This document shows, one piece after another, positions 54,005 to 62,995 of a DNA stretch of 64,000 nt (position 1 is the first letter of the stretch; each line of letters opens with the position of its first letter). Origin of the DNA: Paraburkholderia sp. BCC1886 (lineage in GTDB: Bacteria; Pseudomonadota; Gammaproteobacteria; Burkholderiales; Burkholderiaceae); NCBI RefSeq assembly GCF_900996245.1, contig NZ_CAAJGK010000033.1, positions 124,001 through 188,000 of the forward strand. Direction: 5' to 3'. The translations under genes and the position numbers were made by a program. The notes under the pieces are model-generated. The model was not told the origin of the DNA and did not search any database. It saw nothing but the letters and a program-made list of their open reading frames with translations.

Positions 54005-54351
54005 GATTCGCGCTCACCATTTCCGCCCGGAATCATTCCATGGCAAGCTCTGCTTCTTGAGGGCGTATCGCCGTCGAGATGGCTGACGTGGGCCGGCTGG
54101 TTCAACAAACACGGCATTATGCCTGCGACGGATAGCATGGATGTCACGTTCAACAGCTATTCAAACGTGATCGATGCAACCGTAGCTGGCGAGGGGATCG
54201 CGCCTGGGCGGATTCCTTTGATCGATCCGCTGCTCCGCACTGGCAATCTTGCAATCGCCGGCAATTGTCGATGAGCCCACGCGGCGGATATTCCCTCCTG
54301 ATTCCGCCGACCGGCCGCGTTGGTGAAGTGCGCGATCAGCTTGCAAGATAG
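54005..54351 (+). pseudogene. LysR-family regulator, C-terminal pseudogene with frameshift
   Basis: The frame from 54005 reads WQALLLEGVSPSRWLTWAGW, FNSYSNVIDATVAGEGIAPG and RIPLIDPLL, the C-terminal effector domain of GcvA-type LysR proteins. It stops at 54274. The usual end then follows in another frame: GYSLLIPPTGRVGEVRDQLA, stop at 54351. The helix-turn-helix is missing or unrecognisable. Confidence 0.7.
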
Positions 54352-54445
54352 CTGACCGCCGAATGCGACAAGGACGCGTGGCAGGTCGGTGCTGCGCGGA
54401 CCGAATCTCGCGCGCACGACAGAATTCTGGGGCATTGCTTAGGTG

Positions 54446-54772
54446 CTAGGCCTTGGCGATGGCCTGGCGAGATTTCGCTTTAAGCCATGCGCGAAGCTTT
54501 TCGATCGATATATCTATGCCGTTGCGTTTCCTGAGCAAGCCTACGACAGCAGTTTCCCCAACCGAATCGATTTCGACCCAGGCGTTGCAGGATATGACAT
54601 GGGCAGCGCCTTCTTCAAGACCGACGCAAACGCGAGGCGATAAATCCATGAGCCAGTCGAGTGAAGGATCGCGATACGTCAAACGCACCTCGCCGTGAAC
54701 TGCAATGAACTGCGTTCCCGCGCGTTGACGACTGGCGTGGATCTGATCCGGATGCAAACGGAGGGTCTTCAT
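54446..54772 (-). CDS. Hypothetical small protein, possibly DUF2917-like
   Basis: A 108-residue soluble protein: MKTLRLHPDQIHASRQRAG, VRLTYRDPSLDWLMDLSPRV and HVISCNAWVEIDSVGE. The strand pattern suggests a small beta-barrel; similarity to DUF2917-type Burkholderiales proteins is a guess. The coding character is better than in the surrounding relic DNA and a purine-rich stretch precedes the ATG, but neighbours are broken, so it may be a survivor or itself decaying. Confidence 0.45.
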   Translation of the reverse strand: MKTLRLHPDQIHASRQRAGTQFIAVHGEVRLTYRDPSLDWLMDLSPRVCVGLEEGAAHVISCNAWVEIDSVGETAVVGLLRKRNGIDISIEKLRAWLKAKSRQAIAKA

Positions 54773-54851
54773 GAAATAAGCTCGCTAGAGGCTTGAACAC
54801 GCCCCAAGCTTATTGGCCGGCACGCTTGTGCGACAGACTCAGCGCAGTAGA

Positions 54852-54869
54852 ATCTGTTACGCAACAGAT
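54852..54869. promoter_or_regulatory. Perfect dyad ATCTGTT-N4-AACAGAT
   Basis: Equivalent of the imperfect dyad at 47465-47482, inside a diverged copy of the MocR upstream region (54831-54943). It precedes the MocR pseudogene. Confidence 0.5.
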
Positions 54870-54942
54870 CATGAATCGCTTATCTGTATCCGTTCATTGT
54901 GGACGCGTCTGTATCTGGCGCACGCACTCGCGCACAGATAGC

Positions 54943-55062
54943 ATGAGCACCTCTTCAGACATCCTGTCATGCGACCTCCCGATGGCAGGCCAGCCGTTCT
55001 ACTAGCGCCTTGCCCAGCACGATCGCCTCGCCCGAAACGGCACTAATAGGACGACGCTACCC
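54943..55062 (+). pseudogene. MocR-type regulator pseudogene, 5' end only
   Basis: Starts MSTSSDILSCDLPMAGQPFY then a TAG stop, continuing RLAQHDRLARNGTNR. This aligns with the start of the MocR gene at 47564 (LPMEGAPLYERLAEHYRRVI, then ASGTLVP), where the stop replaces the Glu codon. The upstream 110 bp also match. The helix-turn-helix and PLP domain are gone. Confidence 0.7.
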
Positions 55063-55179
55063 GTTGAAGACTACGAACATTCCTCGCTCCTCGCGAGAGG
55101 CAGCAGCAGTGCGGGATGGTATACGCGAGGCGATGGCGCGCGCTTAGGGCGCGAAGACCTTTGGTGCTATAGAAAACTG

Positions 55180-56202
55180 ATGCAAGAAAACATTCAGGAA
55201 ATAGTTCTTTCACTCGATGAGTTGCACAAACTGTCCTTCAATGTATTGGTGACCAATGGGCTCAGCGTTCGTCAGTCAAATGCAATGGCGAAAGTATTCG
55301 TAGCAGGCCAACGCGACAACTGTCATTCACACGGCGTATGGCGTCTCATTGGTTGCGTGAAAACGCTGAGGATGGGCAAACTCCGCGGCGACGCCGAGCC
55401 GACGATCGACGATATCTCGCCTTCACTTATCAAAATCGACGCATGTTTTGGATTCTCTGCGCTGGCTTTCGAAGTGGGGAGTCAGATCTTGATTGAGAAG
55501 GCGAAGAAGTCGGGGATTGCCGCCTTGGCAATCAACAACTGCTTTCACTTCAGTGCCCTTTGGCCTGAGGTTGAGGCCATTGCTGCTGAAGGCGTTGCTG
55601 CACTGGCCATGGCGCCTACCCACAGTTGCGTAGCACCTGCTGGTGGAAACAAACCGCTCTTTGGAACTAATCCGATCGCGTTTGCCTGGCCGCGTCCCGG
55701 TACTCTCCCATTTGTGTTCGACATGGCTACCAGCGCTGTTGCCCGCGGTGAAATCGAACTCTACAAGCGAGCTGGCAAGAAGATTCCGAGCGACTGGGCC
55801 ATTGACGAGAACGGTCAAGCGACAGATGACCCCGACCGGGCGCTGAGCGGTGCGATGCTCACGTTTGGAGGATATAAAGGGTCCGCACTCTCCGCGATGG
55901 TCGAACTGCTGGCCGGTCCGCTGATCAGCGATATGCTTAGTTCCGAGTCGCTGGCGTTCGATGAGGGCGTGGGAGCGGCGCCGTGTCACGGCGAACTCAT
56001 CGTGGCTTTCGATCCAACAGTATTTGGCGGCGAAAGCTCGAAGAATAACGTTCAGCGCGCGGAAGCTTTGTTTGATGGAATCACGGGGCAGGGCGCACGT
56101 TTGCCCTCTCAAAGAAGATTCGCTGCGCGGCAGCGCAGCCTTGAGCACGGCGTGTCAATCTCAATGGACCTGTACGATGAACTTCTTGGATTGATTATCT
56201 AG
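55180..56202 (+). CDS. Ldh2/MDH2-family dehydrogenase, DpkA-like imine reductase candidate
   Basis: A 340-residue NAD(P)-dependent enzyme of the malate/ureidoglycolate/sulfolactate family. Characteristic segments are FVAGQRDNCHSHGVWRLIGC with the catalytic His, INNCFHFSALWPEVEAIAAE, GGNKPLFGTNPIAFAWPRPG and FGGYKGSALSAMVELLAG. The SHGVWRL variant is typical of DpkA-type delta1-piperideine/pyrroline-2-carboxylate reductases in D-lysine and D-proline catabolism. It follows a broken MocR gene that might once have controlled it. The substrate call is tentative. Confidence 0.78.
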   Translation: MQENIQEIVLSLDELHKLSFNVLVTNGLSVRQSNAMAKVFVAGQRDNCHSHGVWRLIGCVKTLRMGKLRGDAEPTIDDISPSLIKIDACFGFSALAFEVGSQILIEKAKKSGIAALAINNCFHFSALWPEVEAIAAEGVAALAMAPTHSCVAPAGGNKPLFGTNPIAFAWPRPGTLPFVFDMATSAVARGEIELYKRAGKKIPSDWAIDENGQATDDPDRALSGAMLTFGGYKGSALSAMVELLAGPLISDMLSSESLAFDEGVGAAPCHGELIVAFDPTVFGGESSKNNVQRAEALFDGITGQGARLPSQRRFAARQRSLEHGVSISMDLYDELLGLII

Positions 56203-56539
56203 TGCTTGCTTCACTTGTTGCGGGCCGATGTGGTTTTAAGCAACGTCGGCCCCGGTTCGGCCGACGATCGAGTTCGCGCATCTGCTGACGCAAACGGGCG
56301 ATCTCCCCGTAGATGTCGACGGTCGTCAAGTCGAAGCCTGTTGGACTGGTCCAGTCTGCCGTTTCAATTGCGTCGAGGTATCGCTGCACGCTTTCTTCAA
56401 TCTGCTGCTGACGCTTATCGATCTTGCCAGCCGTGTAATTCCTGTCCCGACTGTTTACCGCCTCGAACGTGTTGCCGTCGATGGCCACTGTGCCACTGGA
56501 GAGCAGTTTCAATCCACGGCACACATGGCGCTTCGTCAA
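56195..56539 (-). pseudogene. IS1182-family transposase remnant
   Basis: The minus strand reads LKLLSSGTVAIDGNTFEAVN, SRDRNYTAGKIDKRQQQIEE and QRYLDAIETAD, the DDE-transposase core of IS1182/IS1478 elements (VAIDGSKFKAVNNRDRNFT, with the first Asp). It is open for 114 codons but lacks both ends of the gene. The flanking 56.5-56.8 kb shows no further recognisable part. Confidence 0.75.
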
Positions 56540-56815
56540 CCAAACTCGGGCGTCAGATTAAAGGCTAGGTTTGCAGTACCTCACGTCGAATGGCGTCAGC
56601 AAGCCTCCGACATTTCCCGCGCCCGGACGCGATGTCATCTCGCGCGCAAGGCTAGCCAGCCGAGCGTTCTTGCCCGTGAGCCCTTCGGGGATGATTGCGT
56701 CGATCATGCCTATCGATATTCCTTATTCTGATTCCCATAGCCTCTCCAACCGTTTTGGACTAACATTCGGTCATTGGCGGAATAGCCGTTTTGAAGGGAT
56801 ATTCAGACAATCATC

Positions 56816-57829
56816 ATGATGATACGAATATGGGTGTACGACGGCATTCTGGCCGGAGGTGTGGCAGGGTCCATCGATGTGTTCACCGCTGCTAACAGAT
56901 TGGGAGCGGCAGGCGTCGGCGCGGATCGCAAAACATTCCGGAAGCTAACCTGGTCAGTGGAATCACTGGACGGCGCTTCGGTCCGGAGCGTTTCGGGCCA
57001 AACCATTGAGGTGAATCGAAAAATAGATGCGCGTCTGCGTTCCGACGCTATCCTCGTAACTGCCCCTTACGTTGCGGATATGGATGAGTTCATCGCACGT
57101 CGTGATCAGATGGAAGCCTTGACCAAGGCCATTAGGCGACAACACGAGGCGGGTGCCATCCTGGTGTCTTATTGCACGGGCAATTACATCTTGGCCGAGG
57201 CGGGGTTGTTAAATGGCCGCCGCGCTACCACGCACTGGGCCAAGGCGAAAGATTTTGCAAGACGATACCCGAGGGTGGAACTTCGCGCCGAGGAGATCCT
57301 GACCGAGCAGGACGGCATCCTGTGCGGCGGTGGCGTCACCTCCTATTCCAACCTCGCCATACGCCTGGTCGACAAACTTGCGGGTCCAGAGCTCGCTGCC
57401 GCAACGGCAAAAACCCTTTTGATCGATACCAATCGCGTATCGCAGGCTTCCTATGCCACGCTGCTCGAAGAGCATGGACATAGTGACAAACTGGTCGCGC
57501 AGGCTCAACAGCGGATGGAGGCCACGCTTGAGCAGGGATTTCATCTACCTGATCTGGCGGCGCACCTCGCCGTCAGCGAGCGGACATTAAACCGTCGATT
57601 CAAGCAGGCGATGGGGTTTGGGCCCCTGGAATATCTGCAGACGCTGCGCGTCGAAGTTGCGAAACGTCTGCTGGAATCGGGACGCCTCAGTGTCGAAGAC
57701 GCATGCCTGAGGGTCGGATATAACGACATCGGCACTTTTCGGATGCTGTTCAAACGTAAGACAGGCCTCTCGCCGCGCGACTATCAGAGCCGGTTTATGC
57801 GCATGCAACCCGCTCAATCCAATGGGTGA
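56816..57829 (+). CDS. GlxA-type AraC regulator with DJ-1/PfpI domain
   Basis: A 337-residue regulator. The N-terminal DJ-1/PfpI-like domain has IWVYDGILAGGVAGSIDVFT and SYCTGNYILAEAGLLNGRRA then TTHW. The C-terminal AraC domain has LAAHLAVSERTLNRRFKQAM and ACLRVGYNDIGTFRMLFKRK. Members often control amino-acid or amine catabolism. It is not clearly paired with a target; the tautomerase and reductase genes are possible. Confidence 0.88.
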   Translation: MMIRIWVYDGILAGGVAGSIDVFTAANRLGAAGVGADRKTFRKLTWSVESLDGASVRSVSGQTIEVNRKIDARLRSDAILVTAPYVADMDEFIARRDQMEALTKAIRRQHEAGAILVSYCTGNYILAEAGLLNGRRATTHWAKAKDFARRYPRVELRAEEILTEQDGILCGGGVTSYSNLAIRLVDKLAGPELAAATAKTLLIDTNRVSQASYATLLEEHGHSDKLVAQAQQRMEATLEQGFHLPDLAAHLAVSERTLNRRFKQAMGFGPLEYLQTLRVEVAKRLLESGRLSVEDACLRVGYNDIGTFRMLFKRKTGLSPRDYQSRFMRMQPAQSNG

Positions 57830-58045
57830 TTTGGTTCGCCGGACTGCCTGCTCGCCATCCAACGCAGTAGATGAGGGCGACTGATGATTAACGAGGTGTG
57901 CAGCTCACCAGCAGCCGTGTTGCTAGCGCTGCGACGTTCGCAAAGACGCGCGTCGCAGCGATCCGCGGCAGGCTATATCCGATGCAAGTAGGATCTCTTT
58001 CTGGATAGAGCATGTGTGCGGCGGATCTGCACCGGCTATCGAAGC

Positions 58046-58582
58046 TTATGTGCCTTTGACGTCGCGCCGAACGGCGTCAGCCACGCCTTCAATGAGTTCG
58101 AGTGCCTTGGCACGACGGCGGGTCGCCAGCGACTGTTCTCCGATTGTGCGCTCGTGCTCGCCAGCGAGCATAGCCTGGATATCTGCAATGCCGCGAATCA
58201 CGCCGCGGGCACCCCAGCGGCCTTCGGAAATTTCGCTCGGGAAGACCCACACGAGAGGTGCAGTTTCCTCAAAGCTCCGGCCTTCGGCGCGTGCAAATGC
58301 CTCTGTCACCTCGCGCACGAGCATTGTGACGGCCTCGTCGGAATATTTGCCTTCCGGGACGGTCGGTATGACCCGATAACGGGGCTCTGTTGCAGGAGCA
58401 CCTGCTACATAGATTGCTGCAGGCCGGTGGAGGAATGCCACCGTCGCGCTTTGCGCCACCTTATTGTTAACCGGATCGAACCCTTCCGATTTAATCAGAA
58501 TGTCCGTGATTTCCTTTATCAAACGAGCTTCGGCTTCGGGAGCGATGGCACCTTCAGGAATAGTTATGTCGATCATCGGCAT
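58046..58582 (-). CDS. Tautomerase-superfamily protein with two units
   Basis: A 178-residue protein that begins MPMIDITIPEGAIAPEAEAR, so Pro becomes N-terminal after Met removal. A second beta-alpha-beta unit starts YRVIPTVPEGKYSDEAVTML and contains VWVFPSEISEGRWGARGVIR. It is longer than the tandem tautomerase at 18074-18460 and not closely similar to it. It is a stand-alone gene between a GlxA-type regulator and a DHA2 exporter. The substrate is unknown. Confidence 0.75.
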   Translation of the reverse strand: MPMIDITIPEGAIAPEAEARLIKEITDILIKSEGFDPVNNKVAQSATVAFLHRPAAIYVAGAPATEPRYRVIPTVPEGKYSDEAVTMLVREVTEAFARAEGRSFEETAPLVWVFPSEISEGRWGARGVIRGIADIQAMLAGEHERTIGEQSLATRRRAKALELIEGVADAVRRDVKGT

Positions 58583-58759
58583 GATATTTAGTCTTTACCA
58601 AGAATGGAGAGAATTCATTCTGAGCTTTAAATACTATTGGAGTAAGTGGCAGAATTGCCATAATTCGTGGCAAATCGGACGCTGTGAAAATTGCGCCCAT
58701 CGGGCTGCATGGCCGGGTTCGTACCTTCCTTCCAGCATGGACTGGCCGGGGCGATGCTT

Positions 58760-60226
58760 CTACGAAGAGCGGGTTGCCGCCTTATCGGTTGCGGTAGCCG
58801 CTCGCGTCCCGGGTAACCACAGCGATAGCACACCACCGAGTGCCAAAAGTGCAACGTTGCAAGCCAGTGCAGACGTGAAGGCGGAGGTATAGGTGCCGAG
58901 GTTCTGCCCGTGCCCCAGCTTGCTGTAAAAAATCCCGCCGATGATCGCAACACCCAGAGCCGAACCGATCTGGAACGTCGAAATCACGATCCCCGAGGCC
59001 AATCCGGCATGACGCTGGTCAATGCCGCCGATAACAGCTTTGATGACGGAAGGCATGACGATCCCAAAGCCCAGACCGCCAACGGCGAGACCTATTTGCA
59101 CGTTGGGGAATCCCTTGTTGACGGCGAGCATCACTGCTCCGAAGCCGCACACCTGAAGCGCAAAACCAAGGGTAAGTGCAAGCGTTCCGAGGCGCCGCAT
59201 CACATGACCCGAAGCAAGCGAAGCGACGAAAAATCCAGTTGCGAAGGGCAGCGTCTTGAGCCCTGCATCGAGTGGCGTCAACTGCAGACCACCTTGCAGG
59301 TAAACAGAGAACGTCAGATAAAAGGAAGACAGCATGTAGAAGACCAGCGCCATGACGAGGCCGACAGCAAATCCCTTTACGCGAAACAGCGAGAATTCGA
59401 CTAGCGGTGATCCGCCGCTGCCCGTCAGGCGCTTCTCATACTTTATAAAGGCAAGAAGAGCGAAAGGAGACGCGACCAGCATGGTGACAATCCAGAGCGG
59501 CCAGCCGGTTTCTCGCCCCTGAACAAGCGGATAGATCAATAGACCGAGCGTCAGGGAGAGCAGGATGACGCCGCCGATATCGAGTTTCTGCGCCTGCTGG
59601 GCCCGTGAGTCGCTGAGATAGAGTAGCCCCCCGATGAAAGCGACGAGGCCGATCGGCACGTTGATCAGAAAAATGGCCTGCCAGGTGAATCCGAATGGAT
59701 GGAACGAGACCAGCACGCCGCCCAGTATCTGACCGCAGATGTTTGCCAGACCAAACGTCGCGCCGTAAAACGCGAGTGCACGTCCTTGTTCGGCGGGTGG
59801 GAACAGAACGCGGATCGACGCGAGAACCTGCGGCGCCATGACGGTCGCCGTCAGTCCCTGGAGAATACGCCCCGCGATCAGCACCGGCGCGGACCATGCA
59901 AAACCGCACAGTATCGACGCGAGCGTGAATCCAGCGACCCCGAGAGTGAACATCCGTTTGCGGCCCAGCAGGTCGCCGAGCCGGCCGCCCGTGATCAGGA
60001 ATACCGCGTAGGTAGCCGCATAAGCCGAGATGATGAACTGCACTTCGCTCGATGTTGCGGCGAGGTTGTGCCGGATCGCAGGTAGCGCCAGGTTGACGAC
60101 ATTGAAGTCGAGAATGGGCAGGAAGGCACCGGTCAACAGGACCGGGAGCGCGAGCCAGCGTCGCGGGTCGCCCTCCGGTCCGGCAAGTGAGTGGGCATCC
60201 CGCTCATCTATTCGTGCTGTGTTCAT
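58760..60226 (-). CDS. MFS exporter, DHA2 (EmrB/QacA) family
   Basis: A 488-residue inner-membrane protein with about 14 segments. Motifs include FLPILDFNVVNLALPAIRHN, GGRLGDLLGRKRMFTLGVAG, RILQGLTATVMAPQVLASIR and the motif C region GLANICGQILGGVLV. DHA2 proteins pump drugs or metabolites out with protons. It is 89 bp downstream of the amidase gene on the same strand and may be in the same unit. Confidence 0.9.
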   Translation of the reverse strand: MNTARIDERDAHSLAGPEGDPRRWLALPVLLTGAFLPILDFNVVNLALPAIRHNLAATSSEVQFIISAYAATYAVFLITGGRLGDLLGRKRMFTLGVAGFTLASILCGFAWSAPVLIAGRILQGLTATVMAPQVLASIRVLFPPAEQGRALAFYGATFGLANICGQILGGVLVSFHPFGFTWQAIFLINVPIGLVAFIGGLLYLSDSRAQQAQKLDIGGVILLSLTLGLLIYPLVQGRETGWPLWIVTMLVASPFALLAFIKYEKRLTGSGGSPLVEFSLFRVKGFAVGLVMALVFYMLSSFYLTFSVYLQGGLQLTPLDAGLKTLPFATGFFVASLASGHVMRRLGTLALTLGFALQVCGFGAVMLAVNKGFPNVQIGLAVGGLGFGIVMPSVIKAVIGGIDQRHAGLASGIVISTFQIGSALGVAIIGGIFYSKLGHGQNLGTYTSAFTSALACNVALLALGGVLSLWLPGTRAATATDKAATRSS

Positions 60227-60315
60227 CTAACGACTCCTGATTGCTCGACCTTCGGGCGGACGATGGGCCGCCCAGAATGTCGTCTTGGTCCACGCGTATT
60301 GGGAGAACGGGGTTC

Positions 60316-61725
60316 CTACAGGACGGGATGGCGGCGATGCCAGTCCGTCATCTGCTGATAGGCATGGCCGGCTCGTATCAGCAATGCCTCGTCGAGGTGC
60401 CGGCCTACCAGCTGGAACGCAACCGGTAGCCCATGCGCGGTAAAGCCGCCCGGCAACGTGATGGTCGGGCTGCCCGACATGTTGAAGGGGGTTGCGAAAC
60501 GCAGGAAGGCGGCGAGGCCCTCGGGTGAGGCGAACAGCTCCGCTTCGTGGGCGATCGTAAAGTCGGCGAACGGTTGCGTTGGAATCAGCAGCAGGTCGAT
60601 GTCCGCGAACAACGCTGCCAGCGCGCCGCTGAACGCGAGCCGAGCATGGTGCGATTTCAGCAGGTCGGTTGCACTGACGGTCCGACCGTAGTCAATCAGC
60701 CCTGCGATCGAACCGCTCACAGACGGACCGTATTCAGCCGCACGGTCGGGGTAAGTTGCTTCGTGAGCGATCGCGGTTTCTACGCCCGCATAGGCAGCCC
60801 ACGCGTCGACCACCGGGCCGTATTTGGGAACCGTCACCGCCTTGATCGTGGCACCGAGTTCCCGCAGGGCCGTACCCGCGTCGCGGGTCATCGACACGAT
60901 CTCGGGGTCGGCTCCGGTTTCGTTGTAAGAGGCATCGATGCCGATACGCAGCCCGCGAATACCCTTACCGAGGTCGGCAAGATAGTCGGGAACCGGTGCC
61001 GACAGCGTGGTCGGATCGTGCGGATCGAGTCCTGCGATGACGCCTAGCATCGCGCCTGCGTCGGCCGCCGAGCGGGTCATCGGACCGATATGGTCGAGGC
61101 TTTCGGCAAGCGCGAAGACGCCGTGGCGACTGACCCGGCCCCAGGTCGGCTTGAGTCCGGTGACGCCGTTAGCCGACGCCGGATAGCGGATCGAACCGCC
61201 AGTATCGCTGCCGAGCGAACCGAAACTCAGGCCGGCCGCCGTCGCGACGCCGGAGCCGCTCGACGATGCGCCCGCGTAGTAATCGACATGCCAGGGATTG
61301 CGCGGCACGGCTGTCTTCGGGTGATGTTTGGCAAACGCGCCTTCGGTCAGTTGTAGCTTCCCGAGTAGTACCGCGCCGGCATCGGCAAGCCGCTGGACGA
61401 CGGTGGCATCGAAGCCGGGTACATGGTCTGCATGTATCGGCATGCCCGCGGCAGTTACGATGCCGGCGGTGTAGGCCAGGTCTTTGACCGCGATCGGCAC
61501 GCCGTGCAGCGGCCCGCGATGACGGCCCGCCGCAATCTCCGCCTCGGCTGCCCGCGCCTGGCGCAGCGCCAGATCGGGCGTGGTCGTCGCATAAGCCTGC
61601 AACGACGAAGAGAGCCGCTCGATCCGAGCCAACATCGCCTTGGTCAAGTCCACGGGAGACACTTCCCGCGCTTGGAGTTTTGCCGCCACATCAAGCAACG
61701 TGGCGTAGTGCAAGTCATCCATCAT
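60316..61725 (-). CDS. Amidase-signature family hydrolase
   Basis: A 469-residue amidase of usual length. The catalytic Lys is in VPIAVKDLAYTAG, the cis-Ser in AGASSSGSGVATAAG and the nucleophile Ser in SDTGGSIRYPASANGVTGLK. ATG 61725 and 61722 are both possible; GAGG is better spaced for 61722. It is divergent from a LysR gene with a 21-bp palindrome between them, and followed by a DHA2 exporter. The substrate is unknown. Confidence 0.88.
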   Translation of the reverse strand: MMDDLHYATLLDVAAKLQAREVSPVDLTKAMLARIERLSSSLQAYATTTPDLALRQARAAEAEIAAGRHRGPLHGVPIAVKDLAYTAGIVTAAGMPIHADHVPGFDATVVQRLADAGAVLLGKLQLTEGAFAKHHPKTAVPRNPWHVDYYAGASSSGSGVATAAGLSFGSLGSDTGGSIRYPASANGVTGLKPTWGRVSRHGVFALAESLDHIGPMTRSAADAGAMLGVIAGLDPHDPTTLSAPVPDYLADLGKGIRGLRIGIDASYNETGADPEIVSMTRDAGTALRELGATIKAVTVPKYGPVVDAWAAYAGVETAIAHEATYPDRAAEYGPSVSGSIAGLIDYGRTVSATDLLKSHHARLAFSGALAALFADIDLLLIPTQPFADFTIAHEAELFASPEGLAAFLRFATPFNMSGSPTITLPGGFTAHGLPVAFQLVGRHLDEALLIRAGHAYQQMTDWHRRHPVL

Positions 61726-61788
61726 CGACCTCAGTAAGGGTTGTGGCTGACAGGCACTATGAGCGCGGGCGGAATATAATTCAATGCA

Positions 61789-61809
61789 GTTACTGAACAT
61801 ATCAGTAAC
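61789..61809. promoter_or_regulatory. Palindrome GTTACTGA-N5-TCAGTAAC
   Basis: Perfect 8-bp arms around ACATA, in the roughly 100-bp region shared by the divergent amidase and LysR genes. It lies 20 bp before the LysR start. Probable LysR recognition site, with autoregulation. Confidence 0.6.
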
Positions 61810-61829
61810 AACAAATATGGATATATAAG

Positions 61830-62687
61830 ATGACAACCCTGGACGTCGACTCGGTGCGGGCCTTCACCCTGGTCGCGGATTTTCAGAGCTTCACCAAGGC
61901 TGCAGAAGCGCTCCACACGACCCAGGCGGCCGTTAGCGTGAAGCTGAAGCGGCTCGAAGACCGTCTCGGCCAGAGGCTGATCGAGCGCACCCCCAGACAG
62001 GTGCGCCTGTCGGTGCGCGGTGCAGCCTTCCTGGATGCGGCGCGTGACTTCATCGCAGCGCACGAGCGAGCCGTCGCCGGGCTATCGTCGACAACGCGGC
62101 GCCTGGTACTTGGCATCAGCGATCACGTGGCGGGACCTGAACTTCCCGCGCTGCTGGCGCGACTGTATGCCTACGATCCCGCTCTTCTGATCGAGGTACA
62201 AATCGAGAGCTCCCGCACGCTGCTCGATTGCTTCGATCGCGGCCTGCTCGACGCCGCCATCCTGCGTCGTGACGACGATCGTCGGGACGGCGAGGTCCTG
62301 GCACAGGAGCGCATCGGCTGGTTCGCAGCGCCGGGTTTCGTACATCGCGAAGGCGCACCACTTCGGCTGGCATCGCTGGCCGCTTCGTGCGGCATCCGTA
62401 ATATCGCAACCCGTATGCTCGATGCCGCGGGAATAGCGTGGACCGATGTCTTTATCGGCGGCGGCACCGCCGCTGTGACGGCCGCGGTTTCGGCCGGCCT
62501 CGGGGTCGGCGGATTCGCGTATCGGGTCGCGCCAGTTGGAGTCGTCGAGGTGGGGACGCAATTTGGTCTGCCAGCGCTCCCATCCTCAGAGATCGTCCTC
62601 CACTCGAACCTCTCGGACACTAAATCCCGCGAAGCACTTCGAATCGTCGCAGCGGCCTTCCGGGAACATCGGGCACCGTCTGCGTAA
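61830..62687 (+). CDS. LysR-family regulator of the amidase gene
   Basis: A 285-residue LysR protein: LDVDSVRAFTLVADFQSFTK, LHTTQAAVSVKLKRLEDRLG and LIERTPRQVRLSVRGAAFLD. The effector domain is slightly short. It is divergent from the amidase gene and the palindrome at 61789-61809 lies between them, the typical arrangement for LysR control. Confidence 0.88.
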   Translation: MTTLDVDSVRAFTLVADFQSFTKAAEALHTTQAAVSVKLKRLEDRLGQRLIERTPRQVRLSVRGAAFLDAARDFIAAHERAVAGLSSTTRRLVLGISDHVAGPELPALLARLYAYDPALLIEVQIESSRTLLDCFDRGLLDAAILRRDDDRRDGEVLAQERIGWFAAPGFVHREGAPLRLASLAASCGIRNIATRMLDAAGIAWTDVFIGGGTAAVTAAVSAGLGVGGFAYRVAPVGVVEVGTQFGLPALPSSEIVLHSNLSDTKSREALRIVAAAFREHRAPSA

Positions 62688-62995
62688 TCCATGAACCAAA
62701 TAGTCGTTAAGCAGGCGAAGAACGCAGGACTGACGGGCACGGCTGTCGAGCCCGATGCAGGATCACTCCGGGAGATCATCTTTGGGGAAGCAGTCGACTC
62801 CGTCGACTCGCCTGCATCGGAAGCTACTGGATTACTCTCTTCGACGGCTTGGACATACTTCCGCGCGGCGCGACCTTGTCGTGCGGCAGGTTCCCCCAAT
62901 CGACGGGATATGTTCCCGCTTCGGCACTCGAACAAACGTCGTCTCTTTGTCGGGGAGTCGATAAAAACCGCTTACGGGAAGCTGCTCAAGACGGA
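62688..62995. other. 308-bp gap between two convergent LysR genes
   Basis: Short frames on both strands, none convincing. I see no terminator stem or mobile-element part. Confidence 0.35.
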
